Below, piece by piece: positions 18,773 to 27,641 of a DNA stretch of 64,000 nt (its first letter is position 1; each line of letters opens with the position of its first letter). Source of the DNA: Streptomyces sp. SAI-127. Its GTDB lineage: Bacteria > Actinomycetota > Actinomycetes > Streptomycetales > Streptomycetaceae. The DNA is taken from the NCBI RefSeq assembly GCF_029894425.1, contig NZ_JARXYJ010000001.1, positions 7,460,501 to 7,524,500 of the forward strand, written 5' to 3'. The notes beneath the pieces were generated by a model that saw only the letters and a program-made list of their open reading frames with translations, did not search any database and was not told the origin of the DNA. The position numbers and the translations under genes were made by a program.

Positions 18773-19172
18773 ATGCGTATGCGCTGATCGCCTCGATCTG
18801 TTTCAGCGAGCCGAGTATCACCGCGTCGGGATGCCCGGCACCGACCTCGGACTTTCGCCAGACCTCGAGCCGGTTGCCGCGAAAGGAATAGGAATCGGCC
18901 AGGACGGTGCACGTCTGGGCGGCTATGGCGTTCTCGAACCTGACCCAGTACGACTGTTCGCCGGTGGTGGGACTTATGGAGAGGAAGTAGTCGCAATCTT
19001 CGATGGCGCGTTTGAGTTGGGTGTGCCCATCCGCTTCCTTGTCGAAGTTGTGTACATCGATCCAGATGTCGTACCCGTCGACTCGCAGCTTGTCGGCGAT
19101 TTCGGCGGCCGTCTTTTCGAGCGCTCGCGGGTAACTGATGAAAGCGGTGATGGATTTCGACACCTCAACCAC
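18771..19172 (-). CDS. TIR-domain protein (candidate NADase effector)
   Basis: About 133 residues forming a stand-alone TIR-like domain. Strand A is ITAFISYPR, box-2-like GYDIWIDVHNFD, then DYFLSISPTTGEQSYWVRFENAI. The WVRFE segment (W76, E80) matches the WxxxE arrangement carrying the catalytic glutamate of TIR NAD-cleaving enzymes. It is encoded immediately downstream of, and overlapping, a SLATT-like membrane protein gene. Only GTG starts exist: 19229, 19172 (overlapping the upstream stop as GTGGTTGA) and 19163; I chose 19172. GC content is visibly lower than in the flanking genes, suggesting acquisition. Defence function is inferred. Confidence 0.7.
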   Translation of the reverse strand: MVEVSKSITAFISYPRALEKTAAEIADKLRVDGYDIWIDVHNFDKEADGHTQLKRAIEDCDYFLSISPTTGEQSYWVRFENAIAAQTCTVLADSYSFRGNRLEVWRKSEVGAGHPDAVILGSLKQIEAISAYA

Positions 19173-19773
19173 GGTCCATCTTTGTGATCTTGGCAACGTT
19201 TCCGAGTTCGTCGGCCCGAGCCTGCTCACGGACCTCTTCCACTTCGAGTGCGTAACGCCTGATGATCTTCTCGTTCGAGTCGCCGAACGTCTCGGGGGAG
19301 TCCTTGATACGCCGGATCAGGGTATAAACATTGGATTCGTGCATCCTGAACCTGATGTAGTTGTCCCGAATCTTGAACGCTTCGTGCATGCCGTAGACGG
19401 TGGCGCCGAAAGCGGAGACCACCTGCGTGAAAATTCTTTGATAGAAGCCGTGGGAGGCGTATGGGATGAGGAAGGGAAGGGACAGGGATATGAGCGTGGT
19501 CCAGGTGACCGCATAGTAGTGCATCCACCCGTAGATCCATGCCCTGCGCTGCCACACCCGGAGGACGGGATGAGTGCGATCGAAATGGCTCTGCAGCCAC
19601 TCCCGTAATTCCTCATCGATGAACATGGCGTCGGAGAACGGGGTCTCCTGGGTGTCCGACCCCGCCGTTTTGACGGGGAACTTCGGTTTCGTTCTCAAAG
19701 CCAGGGTGACCGCCGACAGGACTGCGATCAGCAGGAAGGCAAGGGTGGCTATCCCCCATGGATCTCTGATCAA
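19165..19773 (-). CDS. SLATT-like multi-spanning membrane protein (candidate pore-forming partner of the TIR protein)
   Basis: A 202-residue protein with an N-terminal membrane helix (about 8-26), a cytosolic stretch, two closely spaced helices (about 83-105 and 113-130), then a charged helical tail (AFKIRDNYIRFRMHESNVY). A two-helix hairpin followed by an R/E-rich helix resembles the SLATT effector domains of bacterial conflict systems; the match is by eye. Translation begins at TTG 19773, five bases after AGGGGG. Leu56 is a TTA codon (19606-19608), so translation should depend on the bldA tRNA. The 3' end overlaps the TIR gene. GC is low: 27 of the 60 bases 19321-19380 are G or C. Confidence 0.6.
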   Translation of the reverse strand: MIRDPWGIATLAFLLIAVLSAVTLALRTKPKFPVKTAGSDTQETPFSDAMFIDEELREWLQSHFDRTHPVLRVWQRRAWIYGWMHYYAVTWTTLISLSLPFLIPYASHGFYQRIFTQVVSAFGATVYGMHEAFKIRDNYIRFRMHESNVYTLIRRIKDSPETFGDSNEKIIRRYALEVEEVREQARADELGNVAKITKMDRG

Positions 19774-19886
19774 CGATCCCCCTGGCTGCGACTACGTTCT
19801 CCGGGCGTTCCTCCGTAGCGCCGGGTTCATACGGTAGAGGGGTGTGCCGAGGGTTGGATAGATCACCGCACGGCGGCGTACGCGGT

Positions 19887-20327
19887 CTACTGCTGTCCGG
19901 CCGCCAGGTCCGCCAAGACCTTGTGCAGGGGCTCCGTCTCGCGGCGCTTGTACTCCTGGATTGCCCAGCCGTTGCCGTCCGGGTCCTTGAAGTACATGAA
20001 GGTGGCGCCGTCCTGCGGGGCGAACTGGACCGGTTCGCTAACGTCCAGGCCGCGTGAGGTGAGTTCCTCGTACGCCGCCTTCGCGTCCGTCACACACAGT
20101 TGCATGCCGTGGTACGTCCCGGGCTGCGGGGCTCCCGTCGGCACCTGGAGGCCGTCCACCAGGGCGATGGAACAGCCCGAGCCGGGCGGGGTCAGCTGAC
20201 AGATGCGGACGCCCTCCATCACCTCGCCGTCCAGGTCCACGTGGAAGCCGACCTTGTCGCGGTAGAACTCCTTGGCACGGTCGACGTCCGTGACCGGTAT
20301 AAGGATCACTTCGAGGCTCATGTCCAT
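19887..20327 (-). CDS. VOC family (glyoxalase/bleomycin-resistance fold) protein
   Basis: A 146-residue single-copy VOC protein: beta-alpha-beta-beta-beta modules beginning EVILIPVTDVDRAKEFY and ending at the FKDPDGNGWAIQEYK metal-ligand region. VOC members range from lactoylglutathione lyases to dioxygenases and drug-binding proteins; no specific substrate can be read. ATG 20327 is preferred, and a second ATG follows two codons later (MDMSLEV). The 113 bp separating it from the SLATT-like gene show no other feature. Confidence 0.9.
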   Translation of the reverse strand: MDMSLEVILIPVTDVDRAKEFYRDKVGFHVDLDGEVMEGVRICQLTPPGSGCSIALVDGLQVPTGAPQPGTYHGMQLCVTDAKAAYEELTSRGLDVSEPVQFAPQDGATFMYFKDPDGNGWAIQEYKRRETEPLHKVLADLAAGQQ

Positions 20328-20367
20328 GGCGTGACTCCCTTGTCGACGTCAGTACGTACGGCCGTCC

Positions 20368-20877
20368 TCAGAAGCGCCACCGCGTCTGGCTGAACGGCTG
20401 TCCCTTACCGAAGCCGAAAACCGTGCGCGGCGCCACCGCATAGACAAGAGCGTGTCCCGGTCCGTGATGGAAGTAGCCGTCCCGCACCTCGAAGCGCCAG
20501 AAGTCGCCGTACTTCGCCTCCCACGCGGCGGCCAGCTCCCGCAGACGTGTGTCGTCGGACACCCGCACCGCCGCCCCCTCCACCACCAGGTCGTAGCCCT
20601 TGTCCCAGATGTTGGTGCCGGTCGTCAGCGTCACGTGCGCGTTGTGCGCGAGGTTCTTCGCCTTGCGCTCCTCGGGGCCGGTGCAGAAGTGCAGCGCCCC
20701 GTGCGCCCACACGGCCGGCAACGGCGTGACGTGCGGGCGCCCGTCCGGTCGTACCGTCGAGATCCAGAACAGTTCGGCGGCGGCCAGCAGCGACACGGCG
20801 TCGGCCCACGAGTGTGCCGTCGCGTCGGGGTCGCTGTAGCGGGGGTCGAGGTGGGTCTCGGGTTCGTTCACGGTCAT
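20368..20877 (-). CDS. Pyridoxamine 5'-phosphate oxidase-like (split beta-barrel) flavin/F420-binding protein
   Basis: A 169-residue split-barrel protein of the PNPOx-like superfamily. Visible are ELFWISTVRPDGRPHVTPL, the HFCTGPEERKAKNL stretch and VTLTTGTNIWDKGYDLVVEG, all typical of small FMN- or F420-binding oxidoreductases. Its ATG overlaps the TGA of the upstream LuxR gene (ATGA), so the two are co-translated. The reaction is unknown. A reading extending upstream through the LuxR gene in another frame was discarded. Confidence 0.88.
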   Translation of the reverse strand: MTVNEPETHLDPRYSDPDATAHSWADAVSLLAAAELFWISTVRPDGRPHVTPLPAVWAHGALHFCTGPEERKAKNLAHNAHVTLTTGTNIWDKGYDLVVEGAAVRVSDDTRLRELAAAWEAKYGDFWRFEVRDGYFHHGPGHALVYAVAPRTVFGFGKGQPFSQTRWRF

Positions 20878-21620
20878 CAAAGAGCCTCCGGCTCGGGGAA
20901 CACCCGGGCCACCGCGGCGGTCCGGCTCGACACTCCCAGTCTGCCGAAGGCGTTCTCCAGATGCTTGCGAACGGTGCTGGGGGAGACGACGAGCTGTCCC
21001 GCGATCTGCGCTGTGCTCATTCCGAGGGCCACGCAGCGCAGCACGTCCAGTTCGCGGTGGGTGAGGCGGACGGGCTGCCTGCGGCGGCGGGCGGCGTCCC
21101 TGTAGAGCTCGTACAGGTGCGGGGCCAGCATCCGCAGCGTCGTCATCTCGTGGTCGGTGAAGGCCTTCCCGTCCTCGCGGAAGAACTGGAAGACCCGGGT
21201 ACGGTTCGGCGCGGTCGGCAGGGCGATGGCCGCGATGGTCGGGTGCGGGGCGAGGAACTCCGTGTAGATGGGGAGTCTCCGCAGCTCGCGGACCGAGCGG
21301 AAGTCGGCCATCTGTGTCGTCTCGGGAGTGTCGTGCGGCCGGGCGACCTGGGTGCACTGGGTGTGCTGATGGCGCCAGCGCCAGTACGCGTCCATGTCGA
21401 GGTCTGCGTCCTCGTCGCCTATTTCCTGGCCGTTGAGCTGTCTCCTGGTGGAGATGTCCAGCTCACTGAAGCTCGCGGCGTCGCACGCGATCAGCCGCAT
21501 CAGCGCCGGTAACAGGCACTTCGGAGGCAGCCCGCCCACCACGAGATCCTGCCGGGCCTCCTCCAGGACGTCCGCCATGCGGCGCAGATGGGCCTCGGCG
21601 GTGGTGTGGGGCGGGGTCAT
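20877..21620 (-). CDS. LuxR family transcriptional regulator
   Basis: A 247-residue regulator with a C-terminal LuxR/GerE helix-turn-helix (about residues 180-240: LTHRELDVLRCVALGMSTAQ, then VSPSTVRKHLENAFGRLGV). The N-terminal sensor region has no clear receiver or GAF signature. It is first in an operon with the PNPOx-like gene and may respond to its substrate or cofactor. I chose ATG 21620 because GGAGG sits seven bases upstream; the longer in-frame reading would overlap the divergent lipoprotein gene. Confidence 0.87.
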   Translation of the reverse strand: MTPPHTTAEAHLRRMADVLEEARQDLVVGGLPPKCLLPALMRLIACDAASFSELDISTRRQLNGQEIGDEDADLDMDAYWRWRHQHTQCTQVARPHDTPETTQMADFRSVRELRRLPIYTEFLAPHPTIAAIALPTAPNRTRVFQFFREDGKAFTDHEMTTLRMLAPHLYELYRDAARRRRQPVRLTHRELDVLRCVALGMSTAQIAGQLVVSPSTVRKHLENAFGRLGVSSRTAAVARVFPEPEAL

Positions 21621-21780
21621 GTCGGCCTCCCGGGCCGATTCGGATACCTGGACCGACGCTACGCCCGACCCGTCCGGGCCACCCCGGGATTCGCCAAATG
21701 ACGAATGGGCCACGGGCCTGGAAACGAGCACGCTCGTCTCGGGCGACCGGTTCGGCCGCCCGCAGACACGGAGGCATCCC

Positions 21781-22659
21781 ATGCGCTCACATCCGCACCG
21801 CCCCGACGGCCGTGCGCACCGACCCGCGGCCCTGGTCGCGGGCGCAGTCCCTCTGGCCCTCGCCCTGCTGGTCTCCGGCTGCGAGGCGTCGACCACCTCT
21901 ACCGCCGCGGACGCGCGGGCCGACGACGTGATCTCGTCCGTACGGTTCACGCTGGGCGCCCGCGGTGACATCCAGGTCGCCGGCACGTCCCGTACGGCCG
22001 TCACCCGGGCCGGGGACCGCACGGTGACCGGAGGCCGCGCGTACCCCTTCGACCGGCCCCCGGGCAAGCTGCTCGTGGTGCTGCGGCACTGGCCGTCGCC
22101 GTCAGGGCAGCGGGCCGCACGCGACGCGGTGCGCCTGCTGCCGCCGCCGGACGACGTCGCGATCGAGAGCGCCTACCTCGTCGACACCGGCGACTGGGCG
22201 CTGGCCGAGCTCGACGGTCACCCGGTGCAGTGGCTGCGCCGCGACACGATCCGCGTCGACGCGACGAAGGCGGGCGCCGTGGGACGCACCCACCTCACCC
22301 TGTCCGGACCGCGCGGGAGGCGGCCCGGACAGGTCACGCCCCCGCCGGACGACCGCGCGTGCGAGGGCGTCGACCCGGCGGTGAACCGGTTCGTCGTCCT
22401 CCCGGAGGTCGAGTCGGGCACGCCCGTCCCGGAGGTCCTCGCGCGGCTGCGCGAGCGGTGCCTCGACGTCCAGTACGTCTCCATGCCCGGCGGTGTGCAC
22501 CGGGGCACCGTGTGGTGGATCGAGATACCGGTCGCCGGCCACACGGCCCCGGTGGCCGAGCTGCCATCCACCGAGGGCAGCCCCGCCCAGGGCCGCCTGC
22601 CGGGCGACAAGATCCTCACGGACCCCTCCCGCCCGACCACGGTGGTAGTGATCCACTGA
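21781..22659 (+). CDS. Putative lipoprotein, unknown function
   Basis: A 292-residue exported protein. Basic N-terminus, hydrophobic core and lipobox LVSGC near residue 34 mark it as a lipoprotein. The mature part has a two-domain feel with a central Pro/Arg-rich linker (about residues 170-185) and no family I can name. The first half (ISSVRFTLGARGDI onward) and the second half (VLARLRERCLDVQYV onward) contain one further Cys each. ATG 21781 has a GGAGG site. It is divergent from the LuxR gene. The gene ends at the edge of the long repeat array. Confidence 0.75.
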   Translation: MRSHPHRPDGRAHRPAALVAGAVPLALALLVSGCEASTTSTAADARADDVISSVRFTLGARGDIQVAGTSRTAVTRAGDRTVTGGRAYPFDRPPGKLLVVLRHWPSPSGQRAARDAVRLLPPPDDVAIESAYLVDTGDWALAELDGHPVQWLRRDTIRVDATKAGAVGRTHLTLSGPRGRRPGQVTPPPDDRACEGVDPAVNRFVVLPEVESGTPVPEVLARLRERCLDVQYVSMPGGVHRGTVWWIEIPVAGHTAPVAELPSTEGSPAQGRLPGDKILTDPSRPTTVVVIH

Positions 22660-22714
22660 CGCAGCCGCGCGCCGGGGCCCCGTCCGGGAGCCCGCCCTGG
22701 GTGCCTTTCGGGAG

Positions 22715-23575
22715 GGCTCGGCCGGGGATCGTCCGTCCGCGTCCGCAAGGGCTCCCGCCAGTGGATCGCCTGTCCGCGTCCACAAGGGCTCCCGCCGGTG
22801 GATCGCCTGTCCGCCTCCGCGGGGGCTCCCGGTCGGGAGTCCGCCGTGCCTGTCCTGCGCGAGTGCTCGGTCGGGAGTCCGCCGTCCTAGCCCCCTGGGG
22901 CTCCTGCCCGGGCATCGTCCGTCCGCTCTCGCCGGGATCCTCACCCGGGACTTCGCCGTCCATTCCCGCGGGAGTGCTCGGCCGGGGATCGCTCGTCCGC
23001 GTCCACGGGGGCTCCCGCCAGGGGATCGTCTGTCCGTGCTCACGGGGGGCTCCCGCCTGGGGATCGCCAGTACGTGCCCCGTAGGGCTCGCGCCAGAGCC
23101 CCGCCCGTCCGCGCCCGCGCGGGACCCTCATCCGGGATCGCACCTCCGCCCCCTCAAGGACCCCCACCCGGGGTCACCCGTCCACCCCCCGCCAGGACTC
23201 CACTCGGGGTCACCCGTGCACCCCACGGCCAGGATCCCCACCCGGGGTCACCCATCCACCCCCCGCCAGGACTCCACTCGGGGTCACCCGTGCACCCCAC
23301 GGCCAGGACCCTCACCCGGGGTCACCCGTGCACCCCACGGCCAGGACCCCCGGGGTCACCTGTCCACCCCACGGCCAGGACCCTCACCCGGGGTCACCCG
23401 TGCACCCCCCGCCAGGACTCCACTCGGGGTCACCCGTGCACCCCACCGCCAGGACCCCCGGGGTCACCTGTCCACCCCACGGCCAGGACCCCCTCCCGCG
23501 GTCACCCGTCCACCCCACCGCCAGGACCCACCCGGGGTCACCCATCCACGCCCCACCAGGACCCCACCCCCAATC
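22715..23575. repeat. Long tandem array of about 36-37-bp units upstream of glnE
   Basis: Roughly 24 head-to-tail units fill nearly all of the 1-kb gap between the lipoprotein and glnE. The first half is diverged (units like GGCTCCCGCCRGTGGATCG). From about 23165 the units are far more uniform, with eleven copies of a core GGGTCACC or close variant spaced 29-38 bp apart. The unit length is not a multiple of three and stop-free frames exist only by composition, so it is not a coding repeat. There are no unique spacers, so it is not a CRISPR array. The rest of 22660-23657 has no gene. Confidence 0.85.
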
Positions 23576-23657
23576 CCCCCATCCGCGCCCCGGCGCTCAT
23601 CCCCAACTCTCCGGTTAGGCTCAATCGATACGACCTTGATCGGACGGGAGGCCGGGG

Positions 23658-26646
23658 ATGACGGCGGCGCCGGGGCGCAGGAGCAGTACCTTCACGCGGC
23701 TTCTGCGGCACGGTTTCACCGATCCGTCCGCCGCCGAGCGGCTGCTGGACAGCGGGGAGCTGAGCGGCGTACGCAATGACCCGGTGCTGCTGGAGGCGCT
23801 CGGCGCGACCGCCGACCCCGACCTCGCGCTGCATGGTCTGGTGCGGCTTCTGGAGGTGCAGCCCGACCGGGAGCTGCTCGACACCGTGATAGCGGCGAAG
23901 CCGTTGCGCGACCGGCTGCTCGGGGTGCTCGGCGCGTCCGCCGCGCTCGCCGAGCATCTCGCCCGGCACCCCGGCGACTGGCAAGCCCTCGTCACCTACG
24001 AGCCGCGCGATCTGCACCCCGGCGTCGAGGAGTTCGAACGCGGGCTCGCCGAGGCCACCGACCCCGTCGCCCTGCGCGTCGCCTACCGCCGCTGTCTGCT
24101 GTCGATCGCCGCCCGTGACGTGTGCGGCACCACCGACCTCGCCGAGACCGCCGCCGAACTCGCCGACCTCGCCACCGCGACCCTGCGCGCCGCGCTCGCC
24201 ATAGCGCGGGCGGCCGCACCCGAGGACGCCGCGCTGTGCCGGCTCGCGGTGATCGCGATGGGCAAGTGCGGGGGCCACGAGCTGAATTACGTCTCCGACG
24301 TGGACGTGATCTTTGTCGGTGAGGCCGTCGACGGGGCCGACGAGGGCAAGGCCCTGCGCGCCGCCACCAAGCTCGCCTCGCACATGATGCGCGTCTGCTC
24401 CGAGACCACCGTCGAGGGGTCCATCTGGCCCGTGGACGCCAACCTGCGGCCCGAGGGCAGAAACGGCCCGCTCGTCCGCACCCTCGCCAGCCCACCTCGC
24501 CTACTACCAGCGCTGGGCCAAGACCTGGGAGTTCCAGGCCCTCCTCAAGGCCCGCCCGGTCGCCGGCGACCTCGAGCTGGGCGAGGAGTACGTCGCCGCC
24601 CTCGAACCCCTGGTCTGGAAGGCCGCCGAGCGCGAGAACTTCGTCGCCGACGTGCAGAAGATGCGGCGCCGGGTCGTGGAGAACATCCCCGTCGCCGAGC
24701 TCGACCGGCAACTGAAGCTCGGCCCCGGCGGCCTCAGGGACGTCGAATTCGCCGTACAGCTCCTGCAGTTGGTGCACGGCCGCGAGGACCGTTCGCTGCG
24801 CAGCGGCACCACCCTCAACGCCCTGCAGGCCCTCGTCGCCGGCGGCTACGTCGGCCGTGCCGACGCGGCACAGCTGGACGAGGCCTACCGCTTCCTGCGG
24901 TCCATGGAGCACCGCATCCAGCTCTACCGGCTGCGCCGCACCCACCTGGTCCCCGCGGACGAGACCGACCAGCGCCGCCTCGGCCGCTCCCTGGGCCTGC
25001 GCGCCGACCCGGTGACCGAGCTGAACCGCGAGTGGAAGCGGCACACCTCCGTCGTACGGCGTCTGCACGAGAAGCTCTTCTACCGGCCGCTGCTGGACGC
25101 CGTGGCCCAACTCGGTCCCGGCGAGATCAGGTTGAGCGCCGGAGCGGCACGCGAGCGGCTGGTCGCCCTCGGGTACGCCGACCCGGCCTCCGCCCTGCGG
25201 CACCTGGAGGCCCTGGCCTCCGGCGTCTCCCGCAAGGCCGCCATTCAGCGCACTCTCCTCCCGGTCCTGCTGGGCTGGTTCGCCGAGTCCGCCGACCCGG
25301 ATGCCGGACTGCTCAACTTCCGCAAGGTTTCGGACGCGTTGGGCAAGACCCCTTGGTACCTACGGCTGTTGAGGGACGAGGGCGCCGCCGCCGAGAACCT
25401 CGCACGCGTCCTGTCCGCCGGACGCCTCGCCCCCGACCTGCTGATGCGCGCACCCGAAGCCGTGGCGCTCCTCGGCGACGGCGACGGCGGCGGACTGGCT
25501 CCACGCGGGCGGGCCGGTCTCGAACAGGAGATACTCTCAGCGGTCGGCCGCGCCGAGGGCGCCGTCCAGGGCGTCACGGCGGCCCGTGGTGTCCGCCGCC
25601 GCGAACTCTTCCGTACGGCCGCCGCGGACATCGTCGGCTCCTACGGCACCGAGACCCAGCCGGCCGAGCCGGACCAGGGCGCCCTGGTGGAGCGTGTCGG
25701 CGCCGCCGTGTCCGACCTGACCGCCGCGACCCTCGCCGGCACCCTGCGCGCGGTCGTCCGGCAGGGCTGGGGCGACACCCTGCCCACCCGGTTCGCCGTC
25801 ATCGGCATGGGCCGCTTCGGCGGTCACGAACTCGGCTACGGCTCCGACGCGGACGTCCTGTTCGTCCACGAGCCGCGCGAGGGCGTCGAGGAGCGGGTGG
25901 CCTCCGAGGCCGCCAACAAGGTCGTCTCCGAGATGCGCCGCCTGCTCCAGATCCCGAGCGCCGACCCGCCGCTGCTCATCGACGCCGACCTGCGCCCGGA
26001 GGGCAAGTCCGGGCCGCTGGTGCGCACGTTGACGTCGTACGGGGCCTACTACCGCCGCTGGTCGCTGGTCTGGGAGTCACAGGCGCTGCTGCGGGCCGAA
26101 CCGGTCGCCGGGGACGAGGAGTTGGGCCGACGGTTCGTCGAACTGATCGACCCCCTGCGCTATCCGACGGCGGGCCTCGGCGACGACGCCGTACGCGAGA
26201 TCCGGCGGCTGAAGGCGCGCATGGAGTCCGAGCGGATGCCTCGCGGCGCCGACCCCAAGCTGCACACCAAGCTCGGGCCCGGCGGGCTGTCCGACGTCGA
26301 GTGGACGGTCCAGCTCCTCCAGATGCGGCACGGTGCCGGCGAGCCGGGGCTGCGTACTACTCGCACCCGTGCGGCACTTTCCGCCGCGCGGGCGGCCGGG
26401 CTGATCTCTGCGGAGGACACCCAGGTCCTCGACGAGGCGTGGGTGCTTGCGACGCGGGTGCGGAACGCCGTGATGCTGGTGCGCGGGCGGGCCGGGGACA
26501 CGTTTCCTTCCGAGACGCGGGAACTTGCTGCGGTGGGTCGGTACTTGGGGTATGAGGCGGGGCATGTCGGGGACATGCTCGATGACTACCGGCGGACTGC
26601 TCGGCGGGCTCGGGGTGTGGTGGAGGAGTTGTTCTACGGGGCGTAG
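23658..26646 (+). pseudogene. glnE: Bifunctional glutamine-synthetase adenylyltransferase/deadenylase with a one-base frameshift
   Basis: GlnE adenylylates and deadenylylates GlnA in response to nitrogen status. Both nucleotidyltransferase halves are recognisable: the first with GKCGGHELNYVSDVDVIF and VDANLRPEGRNGPLVRTLA (about residues 200-277), the second with MGRFGGHELGYGSDADVLF and DLRPEGKSGPLVRTL, joined by the LGPGGLRDVEF repair-domain segment. The frame from ATG 23658 shifts at 24491-24493, where CCC appears to hold one extra C. Deleting one base restores continuous family sequence (LASHLAYYQRW) to the TAG at 26646, giving about 995 residues. A genuine lesion and a sequencing error are both possible. 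The gene is convergent with, and overlaps, the EamA gene by 13 bp. Confidence 0.88.
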
Positions 26647-27569
26647 TTCTTCGCCGGGCGGACCACCGTCTTCGGCTGCGGGCCGGTGGGGGCTTGTCGC
26701 GCAGTTCCCCGCGCCCCTAGGTGGGTCAGCGCGATCCCCGTCAATACGATCGCCATGCCTGTCAGCACCCTCGACTCCACCCGCTCGTCCAGCACCACCG
26801 CGCCCAGAGCTACCGACACGACCGGCAGCAGGTAGCCGACCGTCGCCGCCGTCACCGGGCCCTCGTCCGCTATCAGGCGGTAGTTGAGGTAGAAGGTCAC
26901 CCCCGTGCCCAGCACCCCGAGGGCCGTCACCGCCCCCAGCCCGATGAAGTCGGTGTCCACCGGGCCAGCCACCGGCACCGCCAGCGTGCTCCACGCCGTC
27001 GCCATGAGAAGTTGGGCGGCGGAGTACGCCAACGGGGCCTGCCCGGAGGTGAGTTTGCGGGCCATGTACGCGAAGGCCACGGCGTAGCTCGCGGCGGCGG
27101 CCAGGAGGGCCAGGGCGCCCCAGGTCAGCAGACCCGAGCGGTGCCAGGGGGCGAAGATCAGCACGGTGCCTGCGAAGCCGAGGAGCAGGCCGGTCAGCCG
27201 TAGGGGGCGCAGGCCGCGGTCGGTGCCGAGCAGGACGCCGATCAGCAGGGACCACAGCGGGGTCGTCGCGTTCAGGACGCCCGCGACGCCGGAGTCGACG
27301 CTCTGCTCACCGATCGCGAACAGGGCGAAGGGAATGGCGTTGCAGAACAGCGCGGCGACGACCAGACGACCCCAGGTGGAGCGGGAGCGGGGCAGCCGCT
27401 GACCGGCGGCGCGGGCCAGGAGGAACAGCACCGCCGTGCCCAGCACGCACCGGGCGATCGTGATCTGGGCGGGGGAGAGGCCGTGGTCGAGGGCGAGCTT
27501 GATCCAGAGGAAGCCGGATCCCCAGAGGAGAGCGAGGGCGGCCATACGGAGAGTGGAGGCGGGGGACAT
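26634..27569 (-). CDS. EamA family (DMT superfamily) transporter
   Basis: A 311-residue protein with ten predicted membrane helices in two EamA repeats (first LLWGSGFLWIKLALDHGL, second from about residue 150). These exporters move amino acids, purines or other metabolites. It is divergent from a LysR gene, the usual arrangement for a regulated DMT exporter. ATG 27569 is preferred over GTG 27578. Its C-terminal tail (THLGARGTARQAP) is encoded by a dispersed 24-bp Streptomyces repeat (26696-26719), and its last codons overlap the 3' end of glnE. Confidence 0.9.
   Translation of the reverse strand: MSPASTLRMAALALLWGSGFLWIKLALDHGLSPAQITIARCVLGTAVLFLLARAAGQRLPRSRSTWGRLVVAALFCNAIPFALFAIGEQSVDSGVAGVLNATTPLWSLLIGVLLGTDRGLRPLRLTGLLLGFAGTVLIFAPWHRSGLLTWGALALLAAAASYAVAFAYMARKLTSGQAPLAYSAAQLLMATAWSTLAVPVAGPVDTDFIGLGAVTALGVLGTGVTFYLNYRLIADEGPVTAATVGYLLPVVSVALGAVVLDERVESRVLTGMAIVLTGIALTHLGARGTARQAPTGPQPKTVVRPAKNYAP
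26696..26719 (-). repeat. Dispersed 24-bp repeat inside the EamA gene tail
   Basis: On the minus strand this is identical over 24 bp (starting TAGGGGCGCGGGG, ending CTGCGCGAC) to 60137-60160 in an intergenic region. It supplies codons for the cytosolic C-terminal tail of the transporter. Confidence 0.75.
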
Positions 27570-27641
27570 GTCGTCCACGGTCCCGCGACAGACCTGTCAG
27601 GACAAGTGAAAGATCCTGGATGCATCATTAAGCTGGAGTAC

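Noticed and set aside
19173..19229. A longer TIR protein starting at GTG 19229
   Set aside because: It would overlap the upstream gene by 65 bp and add residues with no TIR character; the overlapping GTG at 19172 fits a coupled start better, though the choice is not certain.
22715..23575. Possible CRISPR array
   Set aside because: The whole 36-37-bp unit repeats without unique spacers, unit length varies, and no cas genes are near.
23074..23661. A 195-codon open frame within the repeat array (Pro/His/Thr-rich)
   Set aside because: It exists only because the C-rich repeats lack stops; the unit length is not a multiple of three, so no amino-acid repeat is preserved, and the frame overlaps the glnE start.
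24652..26646. A separate 664-codon gene in the second half of glnE
   Set aside because: It begins inside conserved GlnE sequence and its upstream continuation is in frame with the first half after a one-base correction; it is the C-terminal part of glnE.
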